A stretch of DNA of 64,000 nt, from contig CM051510.1 of NCBI GenBank assembly GCA_028015205.1, forward strand, positions 28,334,580 through 28,398,579. Reading direction: 5' to 3'. The position numbers and the translations under genes are program-made. The notes under the pieces are model-generated. The model saw only the letters and a program-made list of their open reading frames with translations. It was not told the DNA's origin and made no database searches. Source of the DNA: Mytilisepta virgata. Its lineage: Eukaryota > Mollusca > Bivalvia > Mytilida > Mytilidae. This document shows, one piece after another, positions 44,125 through 56,059 of the stretch (position 1 is the first letter of the stretch; each line of letters starts with the position of its first letter).

Positions 44125-44886
44125 TTATTTGTAACCTAACCATTTAATTGTGCTGAATGGTATTTTCACATTTTTTTCAATTATGTCATCATATTGATGT
44201 TGAACATCTGTCAACATTTTGGAAATGTCAATCTTCTCTGCATCTATATTTGATGAATGTTTAACAGATGCAGATCGTTGTGTAAAGCTTGATCCATCAG
44301 CAAAAATAGTTTCAGATTTTTTCATAGTAAGTATGACTGTTTCTACTTTTTCATTCACAGTACTATTAGTAGGATTCTCAAAGTTCATACATGTGGGAAA
44401 ATCATTATCAAATGCTTTTGTACTACATGTATCTATATCATCCAATAGCAAAGGCAAGATGGGGGATAATTGAATTTGGTTGGAGGTTTCTGCTATTGAT
44501 GAAGATGGATTTGCTGTAGTTGAAATATTGTTCACTGGTTTTGAAGTACATGAACTATTTTTCACAGGTTTTGAAGGAAATGGATTAATTCCTGTACATA
44601 AAATATTGTTGACTGGTTTCGAAGTAGATTCGTTGCATGTACTAGTACTACATGGGTTATTATTGTTATTTGCATCACATTCACTTCTCTTCGCCTTTGA
44701 CTTTGTTGAACATTTTAACAGATGTGCTGCATACAGGCTTCTGCGCTTAAAAGAAGCTTTACAGTCACAACATTCTGTTAAGCAATTACTGTGTTGCTCT
44801 TTTAAATGTCTTTTAAGACTTTGTTTTGAACAAAACGATTTGTCACATATACTGCACATGTGTTTCGAGCAATTTTTTTCTGACAT
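44125..44886 (-). CDS. Zinc-finger protein, C2H2 plus C2HC, 253 residues
   Basis: ATG at 44886. Finger 1: C11-x2-C14-x12-H27-x4-H32. Finger 2: C39-x2-C42-x12-H55-x3-C59, a C2HC variant. The remaining 190 or so residues are Ser/Thr/Asn-rich with repeated SKPVNN/SKPVKN words, so probably disordered. Classical fingers bind DNA; here the role may be recognition of element DNA or regulation. It is on the same strand and immediately upstream of the Helitron-like genes, which suggests membership in that cluster, but a host gene cannot be excluded. TAA follows close to an inserted repeat (43796-44117), and a weak donor-like GGTTAG|GTTACA just before the stop leaves open a spliced continuation. Confidence 0.65.
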   Translation of the reverse strand: MSEKNCSKHMCSICDKSFCSKQSLKRHLKEQHSNCLTECCDCKASFKRRSLYAAHLLKCSTKSKAKRSECDANNNNNPCSTSTCNESTSKPVNNILCTGINPFPSKPVKNSSCTSKPVNNISTTANPSSSIAETSNQIQLSPILPLLLDDIDTCSTKAFDNDFPTCMNFENPTNSTVNEKVETVILTMKKSETIFADGSSFTQRSASVKHSSNIDAEKIDISKMLTDVQHQYDDIIEKNVKIPFSTIKWLGYK

Positions 44887-45383
44887 TACGTAGGATCTTC
44901 AGTTAACCATGTAACGCTAGGTGCAGCACTGGGCGGACACATCGATTGTAAACTTTGTATCTGGTACCCAAATCGTCTATAGATAGGTGATAAAGATATC
45001 TTAATCCAGTTTTCAAATAGCTTCCGGGAAAAAAAAACTCCGTTTGGCGTTAGTTGAACATCCTACATTACGTAAAAATTCTGGACAATATTAGGCTAAC
45101 GGAAATGAGTGATGAGTAGTGAAAAATAAATGAAAACGGAACGACTCTGATTCTTAAAACGGATGTTAGCTGTACTGTATATTTGGGTTGATATAAATAT
45201 ATACGATGTTATATTTTTGTCTTGTTTCCCATGTTAAATGATTAAAATGTGAAGGTATTTACCTTTCAGCTTCATTTTGGGCGATGTTGAAATGTATAAA
45301 TGACATAAAACAAGATAAGCGTCTTTGACCTACTTTATTCGGATACTTGCGGACATCTTCTCAAAAATCAACGGGAATATTAG
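44887..45383. other. 5' flank of the zinc-finger ORF
   Basis: No gene seen. If a complete Helitron-like element is present, its 5' (TC) end should lie in or beyond this stretch on the minus strand, but no convincing terminus could be picked by eye. Confidence 0.3.
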
Positions 45384-45587
45384 AACAGAACCCGGATAGA
45401 ACCAAGAAGTTGGGTTCCTATAACCAAACAACCCGGATGTTGAACCAGTTACCATGGTTTCGAACCAAAGAACCCGGATAGAACCAAGGTTCAGAACCAA
45501 AAGACCCGGATGGAACCAAGGTTCAGAACCAAAAGACCCGGATGGAACCAAGGTTTTGAACCAGAGTGCCCGGATTGAACCTAATTG
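45384..45587 (+). repeat. Minisatellite, about 32-bp unit, about 5-6 copies
   Basis: The unit gacccggatggaaccaaggt preceded by tcagaaccaaaa; inner copies are nearly identical and outer ones diverged. The overlapping open frames on both strands (45330-45551, 45454-45780) are products of this repeat. Confidence 0.85.
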
Positions 45588-45959
45588 TATTCGGAAATCT
45601 CATGACTTTTTATACCTTCAACGTATTTTCCAAATCATTTATTTATTTAGTATATTTATATATAATTTATTTATTTTTGACTTACGATTTATATTGTCGG
45701 TCTCTATTGTATTCGTTTGCGTCGAGATTTGTCAAGATAAATTTCATAGATCTGAATTGATTTTTTCTTCTTCGGACTAAAATGAAGCCATGTAATTATG
45801 TACATCGACAAACTGAAGAAGACAAGGGGAATTTACATTTGAGTAGTATAATTTTTCTCGTCTGAGGGCATCAGCAGCTCTTACCAGAACGCACTACGTG
45901 CTTAGACCTGCAGAAAACCTTTCTCGTTTTTCCGTCTAAAAATTATTATCTCAGTATTA

Positions 45960-46112
45960 TTTAAAGCGTGTATAGTTCGTAATTTAATTTTATCCCAACT
46001 GGAAAGGATTTTTGTCGAATCTTTTGTATAGTGTAAGCATGTCCTGCCCAGTTAACAACACCCGTAACATTACAAGTGAAATCAGATTCAGTGACAAAGA
46101 GAACAAACACTT
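45960..46112 (-). repeat. Fragment probably related to repeat family D
   Basis: Minus strand reads gttaactgggcaggacatgc, a word I associate with the same common mussel repeat as 12285-12500. The 64-codon frame here is not a gene. Confidence 0.3.
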
Positions 46113-46206
46113 TTTGCAAAACATACATCCAAAAGAAAACGTAAACTAAAGACATTTAAAACAAGACGAGACAAAAACCAAAGAATAATAAGTTCTCACA
46201 CGAGTT

Positions 46207-46342
46207 CAAAATGAAGAATGGGAAATCCTCAAAGAGTTATTAAAATTCACGTCTTTCCCGAGTGGAGCGCAGCGGAACGAGGGAAAGGCGCTGAATTTTA
46301 AATACGAGTTGAAGATTTTCCAGTTCTCCATTTTTGAAGGAG
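46207..46342. repeat. Fold-back sequence
   Basis: Arms 46207-46262 and about 46276-46342 are imperfect inverted copies: taaaattcacgtctttcccg against cgagggaaaggcgctgaatt, extending outward through gggaaatcctcaa against ttgaagattttcc. The loop is short and richer in G+C. Confidence 0.55.
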
Positions 46343-48654
46343 TGTAAGTACCTATTTCTTCCGTAAAAATGGGGGTTTTAGGCCTCGCACACCTATATAT
46401 TTTCAGTATGAACAACCGAAAAGGTATAGTAACGTTACGTTTGATTGGTCAAGAGTCACAATAAACGAATGTATTAAGGATTCTCATTAGACGTCACCCC
46501 GAGTGAAGACGAGCGCACGTGAACTCGATCGTCTCAACTCGAAAACGGCCATTTACGGAAGACCAAGCAATGTGAACCCCCACAAAACCGGGAGTGACAT
46601 CATACTTATTGAAAACGACACTTCCAATACATAAAAGGTTTGTACAAAAAAGCATATATATTTCCTGGTGACAGTCTGACGTATTATTGAATATAACAAA
46701 CATTTTTATTCACAGACAAATATTTATGTAAATATTTCCTGATAAATCGATTAAGTTATAAAGTTATAATTGAGAGTTTTGTTATATTGGGGCGTCGAAC
46801 TTTCGGACGTTATACTTCTTTTCCAATATTATTTTTTGAAATTTACTGATCATTTGCCTATTAACTTATGAATACTACAGAACTAAATGGTATTGAAATA
46901 TATTCCGTTACAAAATACAACCGGGTCAATAAACTATAAATTACTTGTCAGGGTAATTTAGATTGTTTGTATGTAAACCGTCTAAATTTTAAAATTGAAT
47001 CCTGTTCATTGCTGCCTTGTTAAATATGTATAAATTAATAAATAAAGAAACTATACACTACTTGCTTTAATTTGTTTTGACAAATACTAAAGTTCGACCT
47101 TTTTACCTTCGAACCTTTATGGGTACATGTACATATTCCATTTCTAATAAATACGCTAATGTCAAGATATCCATTTCCAATCATTATTATTAATATTATT
47201 ATAAAATGTTTTGTCTACTATTTGTTTTATTTAGGACCAAAACAAGAACGGTAACAATATACTATCACGTTACGATATTTTTGTCTTGAAGCCACCGTCC
47301 TCTGTTAAACTTTGTAAAAATCTAAACATATTTTTTTTTATTAATAGAAAAGGGGACGTCACAGATTACAAAACTGTTGACACTGGTGACTTATAATCAG
47401 AAAAATAAATAGCATTCGTACCCGATGGCAAACAATATATCCGCATGTCTTGAAGTATAAAGCTAATGTATTGTTTTGTTATTGTAACGCCAACGTATTT
47501 GGACGACTGTAATTTCAAAAGAACAGTCAGGTAATATCAGAGAACAGTATGGCCAGTGTCAAATCTCGTTCTTGACGGGTTAAGAATATTGTTAGCGTTT
47601 CTGCTTAGATTCTAGATAGCTAACCTTGCCACAGTAATCTGTCGAATTCGATAAAATTGCTATAAAATTATTCAAAAATGCAGGCAAATCAATCTATAAA
47701 AGAGTGAAGTAGTTAAGAAAGTGAAGATTTTTACAGTGAGAAACTAGTGATTTTATCCGTTGTTTCTCATAAAAAGAGAGATTTTAGTTTTAAATATCAG
47801 AAAGATAAGTTTGATTACTTTATCAAAGGGTTTTTTTTTATAAATTTATTCAGATGACATCGAGTTTTATATTGTTGTGACAATTTGTAGTAGATCCTAT
47901 CTGTTAAATAAATTTATAAAATTCAAAAGACTTCATTTCGATTTAGTTGAGTTGTCAGAGACTTCAAATAAATACAAACATAAATCATAAACCAGGTTAA
48001 AGACTGGGTGGTGTATATGTAGGGGTGATATACCTCATTTGGTCTGTTTATGGAACAAAAGTATTATCAGTAATGTTTGTAAACAACCAAACCTGTCTTT
48101 CAATATGTTAACAACCAACCAGTCGTTCCATGTGTAAATAACCAAACATCTCTTTCAATGAATTGACGACATCTGCATTTACAGTCGTACCGAAAACAGG
48201 TCTAAATAAATGAAACGTCACGAAATCCTAATTGCATTTCTTGCAGTTTCTAGTCCGAGATTCTTCTCCCGACGTCAAACGGAGTGTTTAGGCCGTCCGC
48301 AGCCGACAAGCCAATTATAAAACAGGCCGTTTTGCCATAGCCCGAACCAGATTTTTAAAACAGGCTGTTTGACGTCAGGAATATGGTACTATTAAGCATT
48401 TTAAAGAAAAATATTTATATCCTAAAATAAACTGCATGATAATTTTATGAGTGATATACTTTAGTAATTCTGCATGTTTGGGGGTTCTGTCTGAACCCTG
48501 GACGATTGTGGTCTATTTGTGATGACAGGTTTGACTACAGGATCCCTTATATTTCTCTTCCATTGAAATACACCATACTGGATGTAAATGGTGCACTTTC
48601 AGAAGGTTACGTGAAAAAATTTTATCATATAGTGACGAATGATCAAAAGAGAAT
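46343..48654. other. AT-rich intergenic stretch
   Basis: A short quasi-repeat (accaaac / tctttcaat words) is at 48078-48165. A 95-codon plus-strand frame at 48506-48793 runs into repeat family A and has no recognised product. Nothing else seen over 2.3 kb. Confidence 0.35.
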
Positions 48655-48930
48655 AGTAAAAATAAAGTATTCATTGAAACTGATATTTAGAATTTACTGT
48701 TACAAAATTTCAAAATTTGTGAAAACTAAGGAGTATCTCCCTAGTGCATATCTGTCCTTAATGGTTTTGGCATTACCCCTTTTGGTAATTTAAGCATTTT
48801 TGAATTTGCTAAATTAAAATGAACTTTTTGGATTATTATTTCGGTTTTCAATATTTTAGGCTTAGAGTCGTAAATCGGCGAAATGAGCACATCTTTTGCA
48901 TCAAAATTGGTATCATATACAAATTTTATT
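48655..48930 (+). repeat. Interspersed repeat family A, copy 3
   Basis: The start tttagaatttactgttacaa matches the lead-in of copy 1; then aaactaaggagtatctccct and ggcgaaatgagcacatc. Confidence 0.7.
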
Positions 48931-50108
48931 AAAATAATATCGGATACTGACATAAATTCATTTTTTTTTTATGTAAACCGTAGTTAATATTTCAGAGTTT
49001 GATCATTACGCGTAAACAAATAAAATTACTGAAAGAAAGTTAGATACTAAATTAAAGCATCTAAATATATTGTTTATGTTTTTTATCACTTGTATACTTT
49101 AATTACTTTCTGCAAATTTCAGTTCATGGAATGAATTTTTTGGATTTTTTAAAGTTTAAATGACAATTATAAGACATTTTTTGTTGGTTAATTGCCTTTG
49201 TTAAGTCGCCCAAGAAAACATAACAATTTTACAATTGTTAATAAAGGTTATATTTGTACACCTCAAAAATGATTCTGAATGGGGAATTTCCGATAGAAAA
49301 ATTACTGCACTTAAAAATGTGAAGAAAAGAAAAATTTTAATTGAAAAATATTATTGATATTATTAAAAATCAATTCCGCCGACTAAGGTTTACATACAGT
49401 AACAATTACGGTAATACAAGTTACATGCAGTCACCTGCCTTCCGAATCATATCAAAATTTCGTCAATATGTACACAAAAAATATATATATTGGCATACTC
49501 ATTTGAATAAATATAAAATAAGTGAGACTACTGTGTAAAAACATCAATAGTCATAAATTACATAATAAATGAAATTGCATTATAAAAAAATGAGAATTTA
49601 CCTCATAAAATGAAAGGAATTCGATATGCAGGTTAATGTGTCTTCAGTACCCACTGACATTAAAAGCAATATTTTTGGTAAAATTTAATTTAATTTCATT
49701 AGAAGTTTAAATAACACACATATATATATTTACATGTTTATATATCTTTTCTCCATTTACTAGTTCAAGGTTATTAAGAATATCATCATAAATAATTTAA
49801 GACAACTCTCGGCAATTTATTGCTATATCAGGTTTTAAAAATAAGAGTACAAACTTCAGGAAACATTTAAACATACCAACTAAGATAATAATGTACAAGA
49901 AATGTTAAGCTATTATGTAGTTGACAGTGAACAACACATGTTTTCCTAAAGTATCAATGAATACTGTTGTTGTTTACGGTCTTAATCATTGTGATCACGT
50001 AGATACACCCATTTTTTCTAAAACAAATCTTGAAACACTTATTTTTGGTTGAAATTGAAATGACCTGAAATTTTTTATGTCCCGCCCATAAGGGCTTTGG
50101 AGGAGAAT
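48931..50108. other. AT-rich intergenic stretch
   Basis: Nothing recognisable. Confidence 0.35.
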
Positions 50109-50395
50109 TAAATGACCTCTAATTTTGGTACCCGCCAATAACGGCCTTTGTCATGTTTGTAGCTGACTGAAATGACCTCTATTTATGATGACTCGCCATT
50201 GCCAATAACGGCCTTTGTCATGTTTGTAGCAGACAGAAATGACCTCTATTTATGATGACTCGCGATTGCCAATAACGCCCTTTGTCATGTTTGTAGCAGA
50301 CTGAAATGACCTCTATTTATGATGACTCGCGATTGCCAATAACGGCCTTTGTCATGTTTGTAGTAGACTGAAATGACCTCTATTTATGATTTTAC
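50109..50395 (+). repeat. Minisatellite, 67-bp unit, about 4.3 copies
   Basis: The word aaatgacctct falls at 50110, 50170, 50237, 50304 and 50371, giving an exact 67-bp period after the first, shorter unit. Copies are over 95% alike. Confidence 0.9.
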
Positions 50396-50461
50396 CATTG
50401 TGTTTACCATTCAGAATGAACGCATTACTGGAGATATATGAAAACGCTGTACGCAAATTCG

Positions 50462-50794
50462 CAATCTAATTAAAAACCGATCTCTCGTCGCTCCCGTTTT
50501 CTGATATGTCGCGTGGGAGAACTTGAAGTTGATCGTGTGGTAAAGGGATGTAACTGATTTTATTCACGAAAAAATTGTCAGTCCCCAGAATTCATTCGGA
50601 TCTTCTTTAACGATTAGATGTAAAGGAAAACTTTTTTGATTGGCTTATTGATAGAAAGTCAACTCATTTGCATATTATTATAAATTCATAAGTTCCAGTT
50701 CACTCACATGTGACCTCAAAGCGGGTTTCTTTAGATCTCCAACGCGACATATCAGAAAACGGGAGCGATGAGAGATCGGTTTTTAATTAGATTG
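50462..50794. mobile_element. Non-autonomous DNA transposon with 59-bp TIRs and 9-bp target duplication
   Basis: TIRs 50462-50520 and 50736-50794 are inverted copies with about two mismatches (start caatctaattaaaaaccgat). A 9-bp direct repeat gcaaattcg flanks the element at 50453-50461 and 50795-50803. The 215-bp interior has no coding capacity. Nine-bp duplications and long TIRs point to the MULE or Merlin groups; which one cannot be decided here. Preserved TIRs and an intact duplication suggest a fairly recent insertion. Confidence 0.88.
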
Positions 50795-50803
50795 GCAAAT
50801 TCG

Positions 50804-51680
50804 TGTCGGAGAAACAAGGTGACGTCTTGAAAATCGTTTCGTCAATTTGCATTTTTTTGTAACAGACATTTCGGACATCCAGGTCAAGGTGACGAAGGCT
50901 TGCAGTTGGCCGTACTGATTGAGACAATCTGGACTGAAATACATGTACAGATATGGAAACAGAGAATTTCGTTTATTTTCGAGCTCTCCAACCGCACAGC
51001 TGGAATGTAAAATTCAAAATTATGAATCATAGTATTTTCAGTCCTTTTTGTATTTTATTCATTCATTTTATGTATTGGAAATACATATCTTTTTCTTTTT
51101 TGCCATTATTTCAGTTGGTTTTAAATATTAATTTCTAATATTTTAATATCTATTTAGCTTTAATGTACAAACAATGTGTATGGGCAAACACAAATGCAAA
51201 ATCCTTTATTGTGTTTATACTTGCCTAGCCTGGATCTGGTTATATTCCAGGGAAATTAGTTGCCGGAGTGCGTGGGACATAACATACACTAGATAAACTA
51301 ATATATTATATCTCTCCTGAAAAACTAATAATACTCTTTGAAAGCGATGAGATTTTACAGAAAACTGACTTGCAAAATATTATCATGTTTCGCTTAATTT
51401 ATTCACTAATCTATCAAATATTTTCCCTATATCTTGTTAAAATGTATTATATATGGAAATTTTGTTTTCTCTTTTTACACTTAAAGGGGCTGATGATTTG
51501 TGGTTTGCGTCATAAATTAACAAAGATTTATTGTTGAAAAATAATGTGAAGAAAGCACTTGTTGACTTCGTTCGTCCGATATTTTATAGAAATATAGCAT
51601 TTTTTCACAAAAAATCTTAAGAGTAAAATTAATCTTAAGTGATAAAGATTCTAGTATAACTAAGGAGTGGTTTTATTCTG
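50804..51680. other. Intergenic stretch
   Basis: Nothing supported; the 61-codon frame at 50953-51138 has no recognisable product. Confidence 0.35.
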
Positions 51681-51860
51681 AACTTAAAGATATTTTGTGA
51701 AAATGGCACTTGAATGATATGCGTGGTAAATATAACCGCTCAAAATACCAAGATTGTCTGTTACTTGTCTTAACTTAAAGATATTTTGTGAAAAGGGCAC
51801 CTGAATGGTATGCGTGGTAAATATAACCGCTCAAAATACTAAGATTGTCTGTTACTCTTT
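51681..51860 (+). repeat. 91-bp tandem duplication
   Basis: aacttaaagatattttgtga begins at 51681 and 51772; both units continue through taaatataaccgctcaaaat with a few differences. Confidence 0.85.
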
Positions 51861-52689
51861 AGGAATTTGATTATTTCCTACAAATTTTGAGTGGAGCAAA
51901 ATATAGTCGGTTGTCTTCAGTTTGAATTTCTTAACTAATTATTATTCTGAGACACCAGATAAACTAAAGTCGGGGGATCAAAAATACAAGGGGACAGGAT
52001 CACGGAAAACAAATATTTGAAAAAAGATAAATGAAGAATAGAAGATCACCAAAATAAACCAAAGAGGATTAGACTAAACTAAAAGATGAAAGCTGCGTGT
52101 AATCAGATGCTTCATTAGGTACATGTGTAGTGATCGGACAATGAACCTGACTTGTTCTTGCTAGATGTTAGCTTAAATTTGTTTTCGACTTAACTTTAAA
52201 AAATAAAAAAACAAAGCATCCAATAATAATTCTTCTACTCAAATTCAGTTCTGTTTTTTTTTTTTTTTTTTTTCTCATGTTTAATTGAGTCTTTTTTCTA
52301 ATTGCTCTACACATGTATTCACATTTAAAACCTAATGGTTGCTAACTTAAATTTAAGATTTTCATTACCTATGGTCGAGTATCATATTTTTAGCAGCTGT
52401 GTTTGTTTATTGTCTTTTGGTGCTTGTATTGTGGGTTATGGGTTATTGTTAAAACTGAAAATGTAAGTCTTGGAAGTGTGAAAGGAATATTTTGAATATA
52501 TATCCCCGCAATTTCGAAGAAAGTCTGATGGACATTGCGATTTATATTGTCCGTCTGTCCATTTTTCGTAAATGGACAAGGTTTTAGATTTTTTTACTTT
52601 GGGTGAGGTCTTAACTACAGTGTAATTGTATAGGATTTTGGGAGTCAATGTTGATTTCAACAGTAGATTTTAGTTCATTTATATGCTTC
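51861..52689. other. AT-rich intergenic stretch
   Basis: A poly-T tract is near 52255-52273, and a 74-codon minus-strand frame (52436-52660) starts at an ATG but has no recognisable product or partner exon. Confidence 0.3.
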
Positions 52690-52865
52690 GGTGTTTAGTG
52701 TGCCGTCCATTTTGCTGAACTAGTATGCATTATTGTTCAGGGGCCAGCTGAAGCCTGCCTCCATGTGTGGCATTTTCCCGCTGCTGCGTTGAAGACCCAT
52801 CGGTAGCCTTGAGCTGTTTTCTGCCTTTTGGTCGGGTTGTGGTCATTTTGACACATTCTTTATTC
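52690..52865 (-). repeat. Interspersed repeat family C, copy 2 (inverted)
   Basis: Contains tcaggggccagctgaagcct and gttgaagacccatcggtagc, reverse complements of the 6238-6530 copy. Confidence 0.75.
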
Positions 52866-53139
52866 TATTATAGTTTTACAAGTTGTTATTTGAAAACAAA
52901 TTTTTTATTTCACGTTACTTTACATATATTCAAACATTCTGTTACAACTCATATTGAACAATGTACAGATTTCTATTGGCCAATGTTTGTTACTGAAACC
53001 ATAATCAAAAATTAGTTGCTGATTTATTAACGTCTAATAGCAAATAGTTCATGCTTCTTCAGTTCTTCAGGTACGTGAAACAAAGGGGAACCGATTTTGA
53101 CTATCACTGTAAAAGGTTGAATGTTTGGGTAGGGTCGGA

Positions 53140-53245
53140 TAATTTAACCTTCTGCAGCGGCCATTAGACTACTCTTTTTCGAAAATTCCTGTAGTAGTCT
53201 TTACTTTAGCATGCAAGGAGCGCGAAATTCTCCATACACGTTACC
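53140..53245 (+). repeat. Interspersed repeat family E, copy 1
   Basis: cttctgcagcggccattaga, gagcgcgaaattct and catacacgttaccca match 56475-56578 with substitutions. Confidence 0.5.
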
Positions 53246-53901
53246 CACTCTGGTCATTCGTCAAGCTTTCCGTATTATGACCTGACAATCCCTCAACGAA
53301 AGGGTAGGCGGCTCTGCTGGTCGAGCTCCAGTGATCCATCACAGGTGCCCAGAACCAAGATTAATAGATTAAACTATGAAAATGTAGGTACATATTGTAG
53401 CGGTAGTTGTTTTGACTGTATTAAGTACGATTTCCACCTTACTTAAGCGAAATGGAATGTATACAGAAGGTTAATGTGTCTGACTTGTTTTTGACATGAC
53501 CTTTTAAATTTTGCATTCATTGATGAAAACCAAACCATTTATCAGACACGGATAACGGAAGTGTCATTATTCTAAACGCATCCTATTTCAACCGGAATAT
53601 TAATAACAAATACTAAACATTACAGGCACGGCCTTACATAACAGATCCATAAATTAATATTTTTCCAGACAAAATAAACCCAGGCACATAGTTCGTGAAA
53701 TGCAGATATATGTGACTCACTTCCATATCTACATTCACGAGGACCATCTGATAATGCTTTTTCTTGAGGACTGTTTTGATATTCACCCTTGAATCAAATT
53801 TAGATAGTTTCTAAGTATCCATTACTTCTACATCCATGCTCCATGTTCTAGTTCTTGACAAAATGTCCGATGTCATTCCATCACGCTTTGTAGCAAATGT
53901 A

Positions 53902-54016
53902 ATTTTTTTTTGTTTTTTTTTTTTGGTTTTTTTTGTTTTTTTTTTTTTGTTTTTTTTTTGTTTTTTGTTTTTTGTTTTTTTTGTTTGTTTGTTTGTTTGT
54001 TTGTTTTTGTTTTTTG
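53902..54016. repeat. T/G low-complexity tract
   Basis: T runs interrupted by single G, ending in (TTTG)n. The Lys-rich minus-strand frame (53811-54098) is a reading of this tract. Confidence 0.9.
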
Positions 54017-55119
54017 ATAATCTGGGACATATATACTTTAGATATTTATATTGATATTGTACTTTTACATGTATTTGTAAATATATTTTGAAATCCATGT
54101 AGTATTGTTAATGTCAAGAATGCTCAAAAGTGAACGTTTGACAACTTTACAGTATTTATCTTTAGCAAGATCATTTTTCATCATCAATTTTTTCAAAGAA
54201 GTTAACAGCAAGCAAAGGTTTTACTTGGATAAAACAAATCTTTCAGTGTAATATTTAACATAAACGAACATGACACGTTTTCAAGTATTTTCAGGTTTAT
54301 TACTGATTCTCAAGAATGTTTTAAATATTTACTAATATTACTCAATAGCTGTTATTATATAGGATAAAGGTGCAATTATCTCTCAATTAAAAACCTCGTT
54401 ATAGGTTTATTTATTTTGGTAAAATAGAAAGTACGGGATTACTCCCCGGTTTGACACGACTTAATTTATGTCACTTCTGTACATGACACCATTATACCGA
54501 GTGTTATATGTTATGTTTGATGTAATTCCTGTGTATTCCTTATAAACTTACAATAGAACCTAATTAAGGAAATGTCCATTTAACTAAAAGATTAAAATTA
54601 CATAAATATGATGTTATCTTATTCAGCAAACTTAGTAGGTATAAATGACACATTTAGATGTATTAAATAAATATACATACGAACATATTTGAGGAAATTG
54701 TTATAATTAATTGATGTTGAGTTAGTTTCTTTTTTTTTTTTTTTTTTTTTTTGAATTACCTGTCTTAAATAAAGTTTTAAAAAGTTACATGTATCGGCTC
54801 AGATATTGTACAACAGATTTCAAGAGATTTTATTTTACTCTCAATCAGCATACACTTACAACAAGAGGCAAATATGAAAATAACATATATACAATAAGTA
54901 GACATCAATTAAATTAATTAATTAATTAATTAATGCAAAATCTAAACGGTAGATAATAAAGTTACCTGAGACAATTTCATGACAATTCTAAATTGTCTGC
55001 TTCCGTAAAGATCAGTTCCTGCTCTATATTACTACGTGTATGAAGACTAAGCAGAGATTTTCAAATTATAATATAAATTTTTATAACTGTGTGAAAAATT
55101 GATAAATTTTATATTTCCT
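54017..55119. other. AT-rich intergenic stretch
   Basis: A poly-T tract is at about 54730-54752 and a (TTAA)n tract at about 54913-54934. No gene seen. Confidence 0.4.
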
Positions 55120-55490
55120 TTTTCGCCAATCATCATGTCATTTGCGCCAATATTTCTTCTTTTTGCGCCACTTCTTTTTTATTAGGCCACTTTACAGGTA
55201 AACGCAGGTACTCCAATAAAAATAGAAGGTTAATTTTCTTACAAGTCCGTCCTGGCGCAATATTTGTGCCGATACAAAAAATCAGAATACACGGATTTCA
55301 TTTCATTTAATCTTACTTATTCATTATTATCATTATTAACTTTACTTTTAAAAAAATAGTTTTTCTGAGTCTATTAATTTACCTGTAAAATGGCACAAAA
55401 ATAAAAACTGTTTTCTGGCGCAAATGGAAGAATACTTTTGGCACAAAAGTAAAATTGTAATTTTAAAAAGTGGCGCAAAAATTATACGTC
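55120..55490. repeat. Inverted-repeat region rich in GCGCCA/TGGCGC words
   Basis: The left part has three gcgcca words and cactttacaggtaaa. The right part has ttacctgtaaaatggcac, tggcgcaaatgg and tggcgcaaaaat in inverse orientation. The two halves could pair imperfectly over about 80 bp around a 150-bp spacer. Confidence 0.5.
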
Positions 55491-56059
55491 CATTAGGATA
55501 CATAAGGAAGCACATCTCTGAAATTTTCAGAAATAAAAATTATATTTATGTACAATATTCAAATTTCTAGTTCTAACTAAGCTAGCTGAAATATTTTATA
55601 TCCTGAATTCGAACTAACATAAATGTAAATCGTAATAACAATGTGTCATAAATAACTTTTTCTTGTGAATATTAGATGTAAACAAAAATCAGAAGAAATT
55701 TCATGTAGTAAATCATTTTACATATTTCAATTATTTCAAGTACCAGTTCGAAGTGTACAAAGACCAAAATCAAACAAGATTATCGGTTTATAAACTGTCA
55801 TAAACATAGAGAATTTTATTAATCTGATTATGATTTCAATATATACGATTATTGATTCTTTGTTCTCAACATTACCATAAGATAATTCCAATTGTGAACA
55901 ACTTGTATTTTCGTGCGTCCTATTTCGATATTCTGGCACAGTTTTGGATGAGAGCATTAAGCGATCATAGTTTCAAGAGGTTCTCTAGCAAACCACCATA
56001 GGACTATTTGTGATACTACATATACATGCATTTCCCATTATTTAATCAGTTCAATCAGA

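Noticed and set aside
52436..52660. A 74-residue minus-strand exon
   Set aside because: The frame is open from an ATG but no acceptor, donor partner or recognisable product was found.
53811..54098. Lysine-rich 95-residue protein
   Set aside because: It reads through a T/G low-complexity tract on the opposite strand.
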